Assembly: GCF_022662105.1 (NCBI RefSeq)
Contig: NZ_JAKMCP010000003.1
Location: 186,001 to 250,000 of the forward strand
Reading direction: 5' to 3'
DNA length: 64,000 nt
DNA from: Aestuariivivens sediminis
Lineage (GTDB): Bacteria; Bacteroidota; Bacteroidia; Flavobacteriales; Flavobacteriaceae
Made by a program: the position numbers and the translations under genes. Shown here in pieces: positions 17,401 through 26,235 of this stretch (its first letter is position 1; every line of letters starts with the position of its first letter). The notes below the pieces were generated by a model. That model saw only the letters and a list, made by a program, of their open reading frames with translations, made no database searches and was not told the origin of the DNA.

Positions 17401-19929
17401 AAATCCTTGTCCTTCTGCTGTGACATCGTAGTCGATACTGTACTGGTCAGGACTATTGGTTGTGGCTGAATAAGGCAAATTAGCCGTTGTTGTCCCTTCG
17501 GTAACAGAAGGCATAGCTCCCAGAGTAATTGTAGGTGGCCCGGGAGTAATGGTTACAGTAATGGCATAGTTACCACTTGATAAACCCGTTGAAGAATTTT
17601 TTACAGTTAAAATACCATCATAAGTGGATGGTACTGCTCCGGCCGGAACAACGAGTGTGATTGGACTCGCAGGAAGTACAGCATCCGTTACATCAACAAA
17701 ACCCTGAGCTTCAGCAGCAACATCGTAATTTATGCTGTACAGATCCGGGTTCTCGGTAGTCGCACTATAGGTTATATCAGCCGTTGTTGTTCCTTGGACG
17801 ACTGAAGGGTTAGCATCAGCTAAAGTAATTGTTGGTGGTGTCCCGGCTGTAACCGTGACTGCCAGTGTTGATAACGGTCCGTCCCCACAACTATTGGTTA
17901 CATAAACCGTAATGTCTCCCCCCTGTGTTCCTGAGGTGACGGTTATGGAATTCGTTCCCTGACCTGTAATTGGACCCCATCCTCCTGGATTTCCCGGGAC
18001 GGTCCAGGTATAACTGATGGCGCCGGCTACAAGATCGACACTATAAACCAATCCACTTGTATTTTCAGTTACGGTGGTTAGACCAGAAATTGGTCCGGCT
18101 GAGACCACATCATTAACAGACACCGTTTCAGTTATTCCGGAAAGCGTCCTCGTACAGGTCCCATCATCAACCAAGGTCAGATTTAAGGTCACATCTGCGG
18201 TGACTCCGGATATGGTAACATCAACAGTGCCTCCTCCTCCAATAGTTGTAGTACCTGAAGCATCACCCGTATAGGTGACTTGGTCATTGGGAGTTCCTGA
18301 AATAGTAAATATGGCATCATCACCCGTACAAACCGGGCTATTTGAACTGAGGGTAGGTGCTGTGGGTAAGGGATTGACCGTAACCGTTTCGGTGTTAGTA
18401 AGTGTCCTGGTACAGGTCCCGTCATCAACCAAGGTCAGATTCAAGGTCACATCTGCAGTTACCCCGGATATGGTGACATCAACAGTGCCACCACCACCTA
18501 TGGTTGCGATTCCCGAAGCATCACCCGCATAGGTAACCTGATCTCCCGGAATTCCCGATATGGTAAATATGGCATCCTCACCCGAACAAACCGGGCTGTT
18601 GGAACTGAGGGTGGGTGCTGTGGGTAAGGGATTGACCGTCACCGTTTCGGTGTCAGTAAGTGTCCTGGTACAGGTTCCGTCATCAACCAAGGTCAGATTC
18701 AAGATCACATCTGCAGTAACCTCGGATATGGTGACATCAACAGTGCCTCCTCCCCCAATAGTTGCGGTTCCCAAGGCATCGCCTGTATAGGTGACCTGGT
18801 CTCCCGGTGTTCCCGATATGCTAAATATGGCATCCTCACCTGAACAAACCGGGCTATTGGAACTGAGTGTGGGCGCTGTAGGCTGATTTACGGAGATCGT
18901 AATTGGATAATCAGGACTTGTTTCACCTCCGCTTATGGTTACTGTAAAAATTGCATTATAAGTTCCCTCTGCAGCACTTGGAGGAACCCCCAATGAAATG
19001 GGGCTAGTTGGCAATACTGCCAAAGTGACATCTACAAACCCCTGACCTTCAGCATTTGCATCGTAATCAATGCTATACTGGTCAGGGTTATTTGTTGTTG
19101 CACTATAACTTAAATCAACTGAAGTATCCCCTTTACAAACGTTCAAAGCCGTATTATCCAAAGTTATTGTAGGGATTACAGCTTCAGTGTAAGTTAATCT
19201 TACCTGACCATTGGCACCTGCTCCACCATCACCTTTATCACCTTCACCACCACCTCCTCCTCCAGGGGCTAAACCTGGAGACCCGTTACCGCTAATGCCC
19301 CCATTTCCACCTGCACCACCGTCTGTGGGAGTAGTGGGGGTATTACCTCCCGCTGGAGTTCCGCCATTATTTCCAATTCTATCAGTTCCAGCCGAAGAAC
19401 CGCCACCACCACCTGTATTGGCACTATTACCAGAGCCCCCACTTCCACCTGACCACCTTACTGCACCAATTCCTTCTGATTCTAATCCTCCTGCTCCTCC
19501 GGCACCAGGAGTATTTCCTATAGCTGCAATACCACCAGACCCTCCTTTGGCCAAAATGGTTGTATTACTAATAAACCAACTATCTCCCCCTGGATTTCCA
19601 TCTCCGTTAGTTGCGATTTCCGGCAATCCTCCTAAACCAACATTTACTGTGTAAAAATTTCCAGGAATAACAATCAGTACAGCATAGCTATAAGCACCAC
19701 CTCCCCCACCTCCGGATCCGAGGCTGTTTCTATTACCACTTCCTCCGGCACCTCCGGCTCCCCAACATTCCACGGTAACCGAAGTCACAGTTGGAGGTGC
19801 TTGCCAGGTATCCGAAGTTGTAAAGGTTCGCGTCGTTTGAGCACAAACCGTTTGAAATAGACCGAAGAGGAAAAGGACGATTCCAAGTTTAAATAGCGAC
19901 AATGTTATATAGTGCTTTTTAGTGTTCAT
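14452..19929 (-). CDS. Giant exported 14-haem c-type cytochrome with Gly-rich and repeat stalk
   Basis: 1825 residues. Signal peptide (about residues 1-30, ending VCAQ), a Gly-rich domain (about 55-245), one repeat of a ~100-residue type, three near-identical 86-residue repeats (about 345-600), four more ~100-residue repeats (PPTITL...YSIDYD), then a haem region (about 1190-1720). I count 13 CXXCH and one CX4CH (CNNIYCH), the latter followed by CNSCH as in the Geobacter C4xC-C2xCH domain. Several sites are CXXCHxxH (CHNQH, CHGVH, CHEVH, CHFGH), typical of doubled-CXXCH cytochromes. No T9SS sorting domain is visible; the protein ends CGNGKNCW. It lies 4 bp after the NHL gene and upstream of the second ccsBA. 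Probably a cell-surface electron carrier; the partner is unknown. Confidence 0.88.
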   Translation of the reverse strand: MNTKKHYITLSLFKLGIVLFLFGLFQTVCAQTTRTFTTSDTWQAPPTVTSVTVECWGAGGAGGSGNRNSLGSGGGGGGAYSYAVLIVIPGNFYTVNVGLGGLPEIATNGDGNPGGDSWFISNTTILAKGGSGGIAAIGNTPGAGGAGGLESEGIGAVRWSGGSGGSGNSANTGGGGGSSAGTDRIGNNGGTPAGGNTPTTPTDGGAGGNGGISGNGSPGLAPGGGGGGEGDKGDGGAGANGQVRLTYTEAVIPTITLDNTALNVCKGDTSVDLSYSATTNNPDQYSIDYDANAEGQGFVDVTLAVLPTSPISLGVPPSAAEGTYNAIFTVTISGGETSPDYPITISVNQPTAPTLSSNSPVCSGEDAIFSISGTPGDQVTYTGDALGTATIGGGGTVDVTISEVTADVILNLTLVDDGTCTRTLTDTETVTVNPLPTAPTLSSNSPVCSGEDAIFTISGIPGDQVTYAGDASGIATIGGGGTVDVTISGVTADVTLNLTLVDDGTCTRTLTNTETVTVNPLPTAPTLSSNSPVCTGDDAIFTISGTPNDQVTYTGDASGTTTIGGGGTVDVTISGVTADVTLNLTLVDDGTCTRTLSGITETVSVNDVVSAGPISGLTTVTENTSGLVYSVDLVAGAISYTWTVPGNPGGWGPITGQGTNSITVTSGTQGGDITVYVTNSCGDGPLSTLAVTVTAGTPPTITLADANPSVVQGTTTADITYSATTENPDLYSINYDVAAEAQGFVDVTDAVLPASPITLVVPAGAVPSTYDGILTVKNSSTGLSSGNYAITVTITPGPPTITLGAMPSVTEGTTTANLPYSATTNSPDQYSIDYDVTAEGQGFLDVTSAALPVSPIVLVVPGTAIAAIYNAVLTVRNSTTGLTSTNYAITITVTAGASPPTITLGAMPSVSEGTTTANLPYTATTNGPDQYSIDYDATAEGQGFVDINLNALPSSPIILTVPVAATAGVYNGNLTVRNSSTGLSSSSYSITVTISTAVNPPTITLGKIAAICSGTTQTDLPYSNTTNDPNKYSIRYLGDAEISAGFTNVILADLGLSPIALTVPATAPAGQYYGNLTVTNTTTGLTSVNYVIIISVSDVLTPSVIYGEATVAANSSFSYAVLSAPDATYNWTLPSGWSFDGASNTNRIKVITGAVGNNGNITVNLTNACGTGPTESLAVTVNTTTDHSLYNCTSCHITHNAPGSSLTAVAGNALLCQSCHTSTGAASAKPLVNPDNGTSSHAWDVLAENDTKEVWPPSDSSMQLRIVDNKIICSTCHNQHENSAGSPYLRIDNTGDLLCKDCHRKRDKGLYSTDNSNNRGSHPVGVTYNGGDSRFNAAPTNTQLVNSKVECSSCHGVHDDVTGSLGLAANGNLLRTTNDASLCTDCHNYGTHNGMDCLDCHEVHNTVDLTVDDNIYMIKRTITTPVSGNKNVIFTTRSGNNSFADGLGADNPEKFNGICEVCHDPNYDATPLSHFLNNGSGSDQYHTSQGAGIPGQTCTNCHPHSSNFSPSGGGCTSCHETNAPTFTSAVHVTHKDRYGFACSTCHFGHGSGGASEPTHPSGTINIVFDPNGLATRNGLDTNTPDPWTGTTCNNIYCHSNGGTANKYSEGVSVWNSDSSATTMVYSTTPDWTTGSITACNSCHPGPSMPDAPAYTIVEGTGNGVVTANDQYPNTGAHGANTGAHNSPDQLLVITEDANYGTALSHSWPKVQCFWCHNNDPGAASGVAKYQGTYGTSKHVDGKVWFYSFWYGWEGGGEKTSGGQAPDYYLMDTEAEINALGAGYVWHPAPADPDEPGKFLGSMVPGLGYSWVGPTNEHCGNGKNCW
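16910..17845 (-). repeat. Tandem ~101-residue coding repeats in the multihaem cytochrome
   Basis: Units recur about every 300 bp (recurring unit ends at about 16921, 17229, 17530 and 17831). Each encodes PPTITL followed by a TTANLPYSATT-like strand, YSIDYD, and SSTGLSS-NYAITVT. A fifth, more distant copy lies at about 18890-19170. They probably form an Ig-like stalk. Confidence 0.8.
18110..18890 (-). repeat. Three near-identical 86-residue (258-bp) tandem repeats
   Basis: The period is 258 bp (for example the segment starting GGATTGACCG at 18371 recurs at 18629; a third copy is offset similarly near 18113). Each unit encodes PTAPTLSSNSPVC, a GDQVTYTGDA strand, TIGGGGTVDVTIS and VDDGTCTRTL. 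High DNA identity means recent duplication and makes copy number prone to change by recombination. Confidence 0.85.
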
Positions 19930-19933
19930 GTGT

Positions 19934-22900
19934 TCAATCTTTTAAAACCAGCTTTTCCTGTTCTGCAAAATTTTCCGCATTGATATAGACGATATATATT
20001 CCCTTGTCAAAGTTTTCAATATTTACAGGGATATACATGCTACCATCGTATTGCGTTATATAATAAGGGTCAAAGACCTCTGCATAAATGGTTTGACCTG
20101 AAGTACTGTTAATGCATATACCAATGTTGGATGTTATTGGGGCTAATGGTGTAATTTTAATGGTAAAAGCCCCATAAGAAGGATTGGGATAAATGACCAG
20201 GACATCGGTATCTGTATTACTGCCAACAGGTATTACCTTGCTTACCTCAAGGGTACCACAATAATGATTGATGGCCGTATATGTGACCGTGTAATTGCCT
20301 TTTTTACTATAGGTATGGATCGGGTTCTCCTCGGTGGAAGTGGTGTTATCTCCAAATTCCCAATAATGGGCATCGGCTTCAGTCGCGTTGCTGATAAACT
20401 GCACTTCAAAACGATTGATATCATAGTAAAAGTCTGAATTTAAAAATGAATGCACCAAAACATTGATAAGGTCGGTTGCTGAACAGCCATACCCATTGGT
20501 TACCGTGACACTGTAGGTGCCCTCGGCGCTCACTTCAAGGGTTCTGCCTGTACTTCCATCACTCCACAAATAGCTATCAAACAAGCCGGCATCCAACGTA
20601 TAAGTTGAACCTCCTTCGCAAATATCAACATCGGGCCCTAAATCCAATACAGGTAAAGGATTTTCAATGACTTCAACGGTAGCAGAATTTGTACATCCAT
20701 TTTGGTCGGTCACCATGACACTGTAAAAACCGGCCATATTTATGGTTAGGGTTTGGTTGGTGCTGTTGTTATTCCATTGATAGCTTTCAAAATCTCCTGG
20801 ATCGAGTACAATGGAATTTCCCTGGCAAAGTGTATAAGTGTCAGCCAGGTTTATAATAGGTAAAGGATTTTCTATAACCACCGCCGAACCCGAAAAAGTC
20901 CCAGAATTATCTAAACCATCTGTGAGCGCACTCAACTCATAGACACCAGGTGTTGATGTTAGGAGCTGATAAGGGCTTTGATCGGCTGTAAGGGTTCCGG
21001 CAGGAATTCCATCTATGGTATACGTAAAGGTCCATGGGGATGCTCCCGTGAAATCAATGGAGAGCATGGTGGATTCTCCGGAACATACATAAAAATCTGA
21101 AGTTGTAAGGGATGCCGTAGGAGTTACATTCTCAGAAATGGCGATATCAAAAAAACACTGCCAGTCAGTATTCGTACAATACTGGTCATTGATGGATATA
21201 ATCTCATAAGTGCCTTTTTCGGATAGGGTAAGTTTATAAGGATTATCTGAAGTTGTTATTGATGTGGGGTTGACCTCATCTCTTATATAGGTAAAGGTAT
21301 ATGGGGCACTGCCCGTAAAATAAATATCAACATCTCCGGATACTCCGGGGTTAATCAAAATCTGATTCCCTGTTAGATCAAGAGATGCCGAAGGTAATGC
21401 ATTCACAACAACATCAACACTTCCATTGCTTATTGAACCACTGCAACCATCATCGCGCATAGCGATTATTTCATACAATCCAGATATTTCGGGAATGAGG
21501 GTGTGAAGCCGATTGGCAGAGTTCCCCTCTATTGGCTGTCCGTTATCAATGGTATATGTAAATTGATATGGTGGTGTTCCCGTAAATTGTAATTCTATTC
21601 CCGAAGTATCATTATGGCATCGTACCACAGTATTGGATAGTGCAGTGACTGAAGGACTCTCAAGACTCGCTGAAATTAAAGTACTTCCCGTAAAACAGGC
21701 ACCAGCCACATCATTACTGTCTGTTACGGCTGTTACTTCATAAAGACCTGGTTCGGTAACCTCAAAACTAAACGGTGACTCATTGGCATTAAGAGATATT
21801 GGGTTTAACTTATCGACGGTATAGGTAAAAGACCATGGCCCGTTTCCTGTAAAATTAATTTCAATACTGCCTGTGGCATCGGTACAAATGGTTTGGTCCT
21901 CACTTGTTATAGTGGCCGTGGGTAAGGCATCAGTGATTGAGAAAATATCAATGGCCCCTTTGTTCATGGAAGATACGAATGCCCTATTATCGGAGGTAAA
22001 AACAATGTCCATCGGTAAATTCAACTCCCCGTCACCGTCACCCTGAAATCCGAATTTTGTCAGATAATTTCCACTGGAATCGTAAACATTCACACGTCCC
22101 AAATAGGGATCCACCACATAAATATTACCGCAAGTCCCCATGGATACACCCATGATTCGTTGAAACTCACCGTCTTTTGTTCCAAAACAACCAAATTGAT
22201 TAATTAAATTACCATCTTCATCTAAGATATATACTGTGGTTACGGGGCCCCAACTACTGACATCCCATTGACCGCTGTAACAATATTGAACATCTTCACC
22301 AATGCCCCCATGTTCAGAAACAATAAAATGATTGTTTTGTTTGTCGTAGGCAATACCCGTGGGGAATACAAAATTTTCAGAAGTAAAATTTGAAACAACA
22401 GTTCCGGAGCCATCCAGTCCAATTACTTTTTTCAGTTTGCTATCCGCAACATATAAGATATTCTTTAAACCGAACACCATGGCATTTGGTTGATCGGTAC
22501 CCGAATAAAAAATCGATTTAGTCCCGTTTGAAGCTAAGCTATAAATATTGCCGGAGATCTGATCGCCCGCAAAAAGGTTATTGTTCTTATCTAGAGCAAT
22601 GGATATGGGATTGAAATCGGTGGCAATGGTTGCCAGATAATTGCCCTGGGCGTCATATTTTATAATGCTGTGTTGAATGGCATTGATGACATACACATTG
22701 TCGTCGGTATCCACGGCCATTCTTCCCGGTGCCGTTATTTCACCGGTAAGTGTTAACAAAGGAGTCGTGACTATAGGAGGTCTTTCAGTGATGGTTACCG
22801 CTACCGGTTTTATGGTATAACATCCCCCCGTATTGGTCAATTTGATGTAATAGGTACCAGATGCACTGACGGACTCAGGGGTGGTCAGTTGATTCGTTGC

Positions 22901-24145
22901 GGATGGATCGGTCCAGTAGGACAAGGTCCCTGAATCGCTTCCGGCAGTTATGTTTGGATCGGTTAAATTAACCGTAGCCGGTATGTATACCGCTTCAGGA
23001 TTGGTAATCGTTAGATTTGGTGTATCATACAAGGTAATTTGCGTTGTATTGGAGGCCAAAGTTTGTGTTGCATTGGTTTGCCCACAACTGCTATCTGTAG
23101 AATAGCCTACACAGAAGTACCAGCGAGACCCTAAATCGTCCGTAGTGCTCGGAGGTGTATAGGTTGTAGAGGTTGCACCTTGAATTAAAGTAGCTCCGGC
23201 AATCAGATTACTGTCTGTTGTATTGTAATACCACTGATAGGCAGCCGTATTAGACCCGGGGTTGTAGCTCAATGGATTGCCACTGTCTAAACTCACTGTT
23301 GCGCCGAAGACTTGGGTCGACGGATTTGATGTCCCAATTCCAAATCGGTCTTTATAATAATCCCAATGCTGTGAGACCTCTGCAGAATTGAATTCTTTAT
23401 TCAGATATAAATTATAGATGGGTAATTTCGCGTTGCCAGTTCTAGACAATCCACCATCATAGAAGAACCCATTAATATTGGATGAAGTTGCAAATGCATT
23501 AGCATTTAAAATAGTTCTTTCAACATTATTAATATATATTTTAAAGTTTGATGGTGTTGAAAAACCATTTCCGTTATATGAAATTAAAATTTGATACCAA
23601 GTATTAATGGCTATGGCATCATTAATTTTCATTCTGGCATTTGCTCTATGACCAAATGTAAAGGTGCCATATCCGGAAAACTGCGAAGAAGGGACAAATG
23701 CTGTAACAAAGGCATCACTCTGACCATTTACTTTGACAACTATTGGATGTGGAAAATTATCATATAAACTATTGAAATAGATCCAATATTCTATTGTAAA
23801 TGCTTGTGCTGTGTTAATAGCAGGGTTTGTATCGCCAAGAGCATAATCATCAACCCCATCAAAAGTCAACACCCCACCATTAGCGGTGTCGTAGCCTACA
23901 CCATTTTGTAAAACTGCATCGTAGCCATTGCCGCTCAAATCCAGCCAATCGGTTGCATAGCCCGTTGCCTGATTGGGTGTGATCTCAGCCGTTAAAGTAG
24001 CAGCAGCATCACCTACACATACACTTTGTGTTACTGAAGGGTTTATGGCAGTGGCCGTGGGGCAATCTATACCACTTTGAGCCCATGGTATAACAAAACC
24101 GGTGCATAAGAATAAACTCAATACTATGTGTTTAAAGCCTTCCAT
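19934..24145 (-). CDS. T9SS-secreted multidomain protein with LamG-like, NHL, Ig-like and PKD domains
   Basis: 1403 residues. Signal peptide (MEGFKHIVLSLFLCTGFVIPWAQ); a LamG/concanavalin-like domain (about 65-270, LSGNGYDAVLQNG...LTFDGVDDY); an Ig-like segment; an NHL-type beta-propeller (about 465-745, with APGRMAVDTDDNVYVI, YDKQNNHFIVSEHG, GNIYVVDPYLGRVNVYD); several Ig-like repeats (PYTFTYI...GTYEI); a PKD domain (WEFGDNTTSTEENPIHTYSKKGNYTV); and a type A C-terminal sorting domain (IYPNPSYGAF to KLVLKD) that directs export by the type IX system. It is directly upstream of the multihaem cytochrome (4 bp), so the two products probably work together at the surface, for example as scaffold and electron carrier. 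The partnership is inference. Confidence 0.88.
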   Translation of the reverse strand: MEGFKHIVLSLFLCTGFVIPWAQSGIDCPTATAINPSVTQSVCVGDAAATLTAEITPNQATGYATDWLDLSGNGYDAVLQNGVGYDTANGGVLTFDGVDDYALGDTNPAINTAQAFTIEYWIYFNSLYDNFPHPIVVKVNGQSDAFVTAFVPSSQFSGYGTFTFGHRANARMKINDAIAINTWYQILISYNGNGFSTPSNFKIYINNVERTILNANAFATSSNINGFFYDGGLSRTGNAKLPIYNLYLNKEFNSAEVSQHWDYYKDRFGIGTSNPSTQVFGATVSLDSGNPLSYNPGSNTAAYQWYYNTTDSNLIAGATLIQGATSTTYTPPSTTDDLGSRWYFCVGYSTDSSCGQTNATQTLASNTTQITLYDTPNLTITNPEAVYIPATVNLTDPNITAGSDSGTLSYWTDPSATNQLTTPESVSASGTYYIKLTNTGGCYTIKPVAVTITERPPIVTTPLLTLTGEITAPGRMAVDTDDNVYVINAIQHSIIKYDAQGNYLATIATDFNPISIALDKNNNLFAGDQISGNIYSLASNGTKSIFYSGTDQPNAMVFGLKNILYVADSKLKKVIGLDGSGTVVSNFTSENFVFPTGIAYDKQNNHFIVSEHGGIGEDVQYCYSGQWDVSSWGPVTTVYILDEDGNLINQFGCFGTKDGEFQRIMGVSMGTCGNIYVVDPYLGRVNVYDSSGNYLTKFGFQGDGDGELNLPMDIVFTSDNRAFVSSMNKGAIDIFSITDALPTATITSEDQTICTDATGSIEINFTGNGPWSFTYTVDKLNPISLNANESPFSFEVTEPGLYEVTAVTDSNDVAGACFTGSTLISASLESPSVTALSNTVVRCHNDTSGIELQFTGTPPYQFTYTIDNGQPIEGNSANRLHTLIPEISGLYEIIAMRDDGCSGSISNGSVDVVVNALPSASLDLTGNQILINPGVSGDVDIYFTGSAPYTFTYIRDEVNPTSITTSDNPYKLTLSEKGTYEIISINDQYCTNTDWQCFFDIAISENVTPTASLTTSDFYVCSGESTMLSIDFTGASPWTFTYTIDGIPAGTLTADQSPYQLLTSTPGVYELSALTDGLDNSGTFSGSAVVIENPLPIINLADTYTLCQGNSIVLDPGDFESYQWNNNSTNQTLTINMAGFYSVMVTDQNGCTNSATVEVIENPLPVLDLGPDVDICEGGSTYTLDAGLFDSYLWSDGSTGRTLEVSAEGTYSVTVTNGYGCSATDLINVLVHSFLNSDFYYDINRFEVQFISNATEADAHYWEFGDNTTSTEENPIHTYSKKGNYTVTYTAINHYCGTLEVSKVIPVGSNTDTDVLVIYPNPSYGAFTIKITPLAPITSNIGICINSTSGQTIYAEVFDPYYITQYDGSMYIPVNIENFDKGIYIVYINAENFAEQEKLVLKD

Positions 24146-24148
24146 TCT

Positions 24149-24391
24149 TTAGGTAAATTGTGCAGATTTAAAAGATGTTATTATTAGGCTATCTCCTGTG
24201 CACTCCTCGTTATTCTTCTGGATTGCATAGTTGTTATCTTGAGAATCAATAGCCATTCTACCGGGAGCATCGAGTCCGTAACTTATCAATTGTAAAGGGG
24301 TGTAATCACTTTCACTATTTTGAGCGAACGAAGTGATCACATAAATCATTAAAAGATTACATAAAATGGTATGTTTCAGAGAGGTAAGCAT
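24149..24391 (-). pseudogene. Truncated paralogue of the NHL protein (signal peptide plus first NHL strand)
   Basis: 80 residues: a signal peptide (MLTSLKHTILCNLLMIYVITSFAQ), then DAPGRMAIDSQDNNYAIQ, which matches APGRMAVDTDDNVYVI of the NHL domain in the next gene; the last ~25 residues match nothing there. It ends 3 bp before the downstream ATG (TAA-AG-AATG spacing), so ribosomes could couple into the next gene. It most likely marks a deletion that removed the body of an older NHL gene and left its promoter and leader to drive the operon. A short functional leader peptide cannot be excluded. Confidence 0.6.
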
Positions 24392-24409
24392 TTATAAAAC
24401 TTGCAACCC

Positions 24410-24453
24410 TAAATTTAATCTTTGTTTCGCCGAAATAATATGACAAAAGTCAG
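24410..24453 (-). promoter_or_regulatory. Crp/Fnr-type box and -7 element of the multihaem cytochrome operon
   Basis: The box ATGACAAAAGTCAG lies at 24440-24453 (core TGAC-AAAA-GTCA), 49 bp upstream of the ATG at 24391. On the minus strand TAAATTTA (24417 down to 24410) matches five of the six fixed -7 bases and begins 36 nt from the box start. In the rest of the 375-bp gap (24454-24766) I see no gene. Confidence 0.62.
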
Positions 24454-24766
24454 CTAAGGCACTAATATTTCTTCTTTATAACGGAAATAAACTAGATTAT
24501 AACGAAGTTCGTATTTCATCCCGGGAGGAACCTTAGAGTATCATAATAAATGTCAACAGAAGTGTCCACACAGTCCAAAATTTTTATTCCTGTTTTAATT
24601 AAAAAACATGGAGAAGTCAGAAGTATATATTCACTCTAATGCAGTGTCTTCAGTATGGGGCAGCAAAATGGATATTGGGCAGCAAAAAAAGATTTAAAAA
24701 TAAAGTAAACAATATTAAGTGGTTCCTAATGCATCAGAGAAGCATTTAAATCTATTTTATAAAATA

Positions 24767-26176
24767 TTAATTCTGTCCGGTGTAATAGTCGAGAAGCTTT
24801 AAACGTAAGACATATTCATACTTCACATTATTTAGGCTTACCTTGGCATTCTCTAAGTTGTTTTTGCTAATGATGTAGCTCACACTATTATCAACGCCAT
24901 TGTTAAACCTTATTTCGTTAATACGCATGGATTGTTGGTAGGCTTCATTCTGAGATTGAAGGACTTGATATCTTTCGTATGCAGCCGTCATATCCTTATA
25001 GGTTTGTTCAATGGCTGAACGCAACTGCAACTTAATGCGATTTAAGTTTACGTTGGCCTCTTCTCTTCTTATCTTTTCCAGAGCCACTCGGTTCTTAGAC
25101 TCGAAACGATTGAAGATAGGTATGTTCACCTGTATGCCCACCGCACTATAAAGGTTATTCTCGAATTGGTCATTATACGAGATAGCTTCACTTGCAAAAT
25201 TGGGTTCCTCTCTTAACACGGGGTAGTCAACACCGCTGAAATTAACATAATCGCCCGTTTCAATAACACTAGAGCTCGTTTCATTGAAGATTTGCGCCAA
25301 ACTTGAGTAATTGGTATTTAAATTCGCAAAGAATGAGACCTCAGGCGTAAAGCTGGCACGCGCAACGGCAACGCTCTTTTTAGAGGCCTGTAATCTAAGT
25401 TCACCGGCTTTTACAATGGCCATGTTTTCAAGAGCCTGGGTATACACATTTTCTAGGGAACTGTTGTATTTATCAAAGTGATCGGGAATATCGATAGCCA
25501 CAACCTCTAAGTCGGTTTGAATGTTCAATACCGTTTTCAATTCGGTTAGCGCGTCGTCATAATTGTTTTTAGCTGTTATGAGATTGGCTTCATCTGATGC
25601 TCTTAACCCCTGAAAATCCCGATATTCGGCCGGGTTAGCCATTTCTTCTTCAAACATGGCATCGAGGCGACGTAACTGATCCTCTGTAGACTGCATTCTA
25701 TTTTTGGCCATATGATACAAATCCTGTGTATTCACCACCTGTAAATAGGCCAGCGTGACATTGAGGATCACATTGAGCCGCTGATCTTCCCTTTCCAATT
25801 CAGCAGCCTTCCAATTGAGCTTCTCCATTTTCCATTGGTTCAATAGTCTAAAACCATTGAATACAGTGGCATTCAGGCTCAGGCCTGCATTGGAAAAGGT
25901 TAATTTCTCATCTATATAGCTATTCGTAAACGGATCGATACTGCGTCCGGAAGCCTTACCGATATTATAGTTCCCATTAATGCTTGGTAATAAGGCATTC
26001 CTGCTTCTATTAAAACTCACCTTCGCTAATCGAGAATTTAAATCTGCCGATTTTAAATCCAGATTATGCTTCAGTGCCAGATTGATACATTCCTGCAAAT
26101 TATATGTAGGTGTCGACTGTTGTCCGTACGATGTCGCTATAAAGAGGACAAATAAAATGATTACTATGTGTCGCAT
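24767..26176 (-). CDS. TolC-family outer-membrane efflux protein
   Basis: 469 residues. Signal peptide (MRHIVIILFVLFIATSYGQQ) and the TolC/OEP repeat pattern: NLQECINLALKHNLDLKSADL near the N-terminus, two halves of long coiled-coil helices, and a second LEKIRREEANVNLNRIKLQLRSA helix near residue 365. It forms the outer-membrane channel of a tripartite pump. It is the last gene of the hlyD-ABC-permease-tolC operon, 59 bp after the permease gene, so all parts of a MacAB-TolC-like exporter are present. The substrate is unknown. Confidence 0.92.
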   Translation of the reverse strand: MRHIVIILFVLFIATSYGQQSTPTYNLQECINLALKHNLDLKSADLNSRLAKVSFNRSRNALLPSINGNYNIGKASGRSIDPFTNSYIDEKLTFSNAGLSLNATVFNGFRLLNQWKMEKLNWKAAELEREDQRLNVILNVTLAYLQVVNTQDLYHMAKNRMQSTEDQLRRLDAMFEEEMANPAEYRDFQGLRASDEANLITAKNNYDDALTELKTVLNIQTDLEVVAIDIPDHFDKYNSSLENVYTQALENMAIVKAGELRLQASKKSVAVARASFTPEVSFFANLNTNYSSLAQIFNETSSSVIETGDYVNFSGVDYPVLREEPNFASEAISYNDQFENNLYSAVGIQVNIPIFNRFESKNRVALEKIRREEANVNLNRIKLQLRSAIEQTYKDMTAAYERYQVLQSQNEAYQQSMRINEIRFNNGVDNSVSYIISKNNLENAKVSLNNVKYEYVLRLKLLDYYTGQN

Positions 26177-26235
26177 GTCTCTTGTTTTAGTGCTTCAATG
26201 GTATCAGTGCATGAGTATATTGCCTAAATGACTAC

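Noticed and set aside
19211-19654. Plus-strand Pro-rich 147-residue open frame
   Set aside because: It is the antisense shadow of the Gly-rich domain of the multihaem cytochrome.
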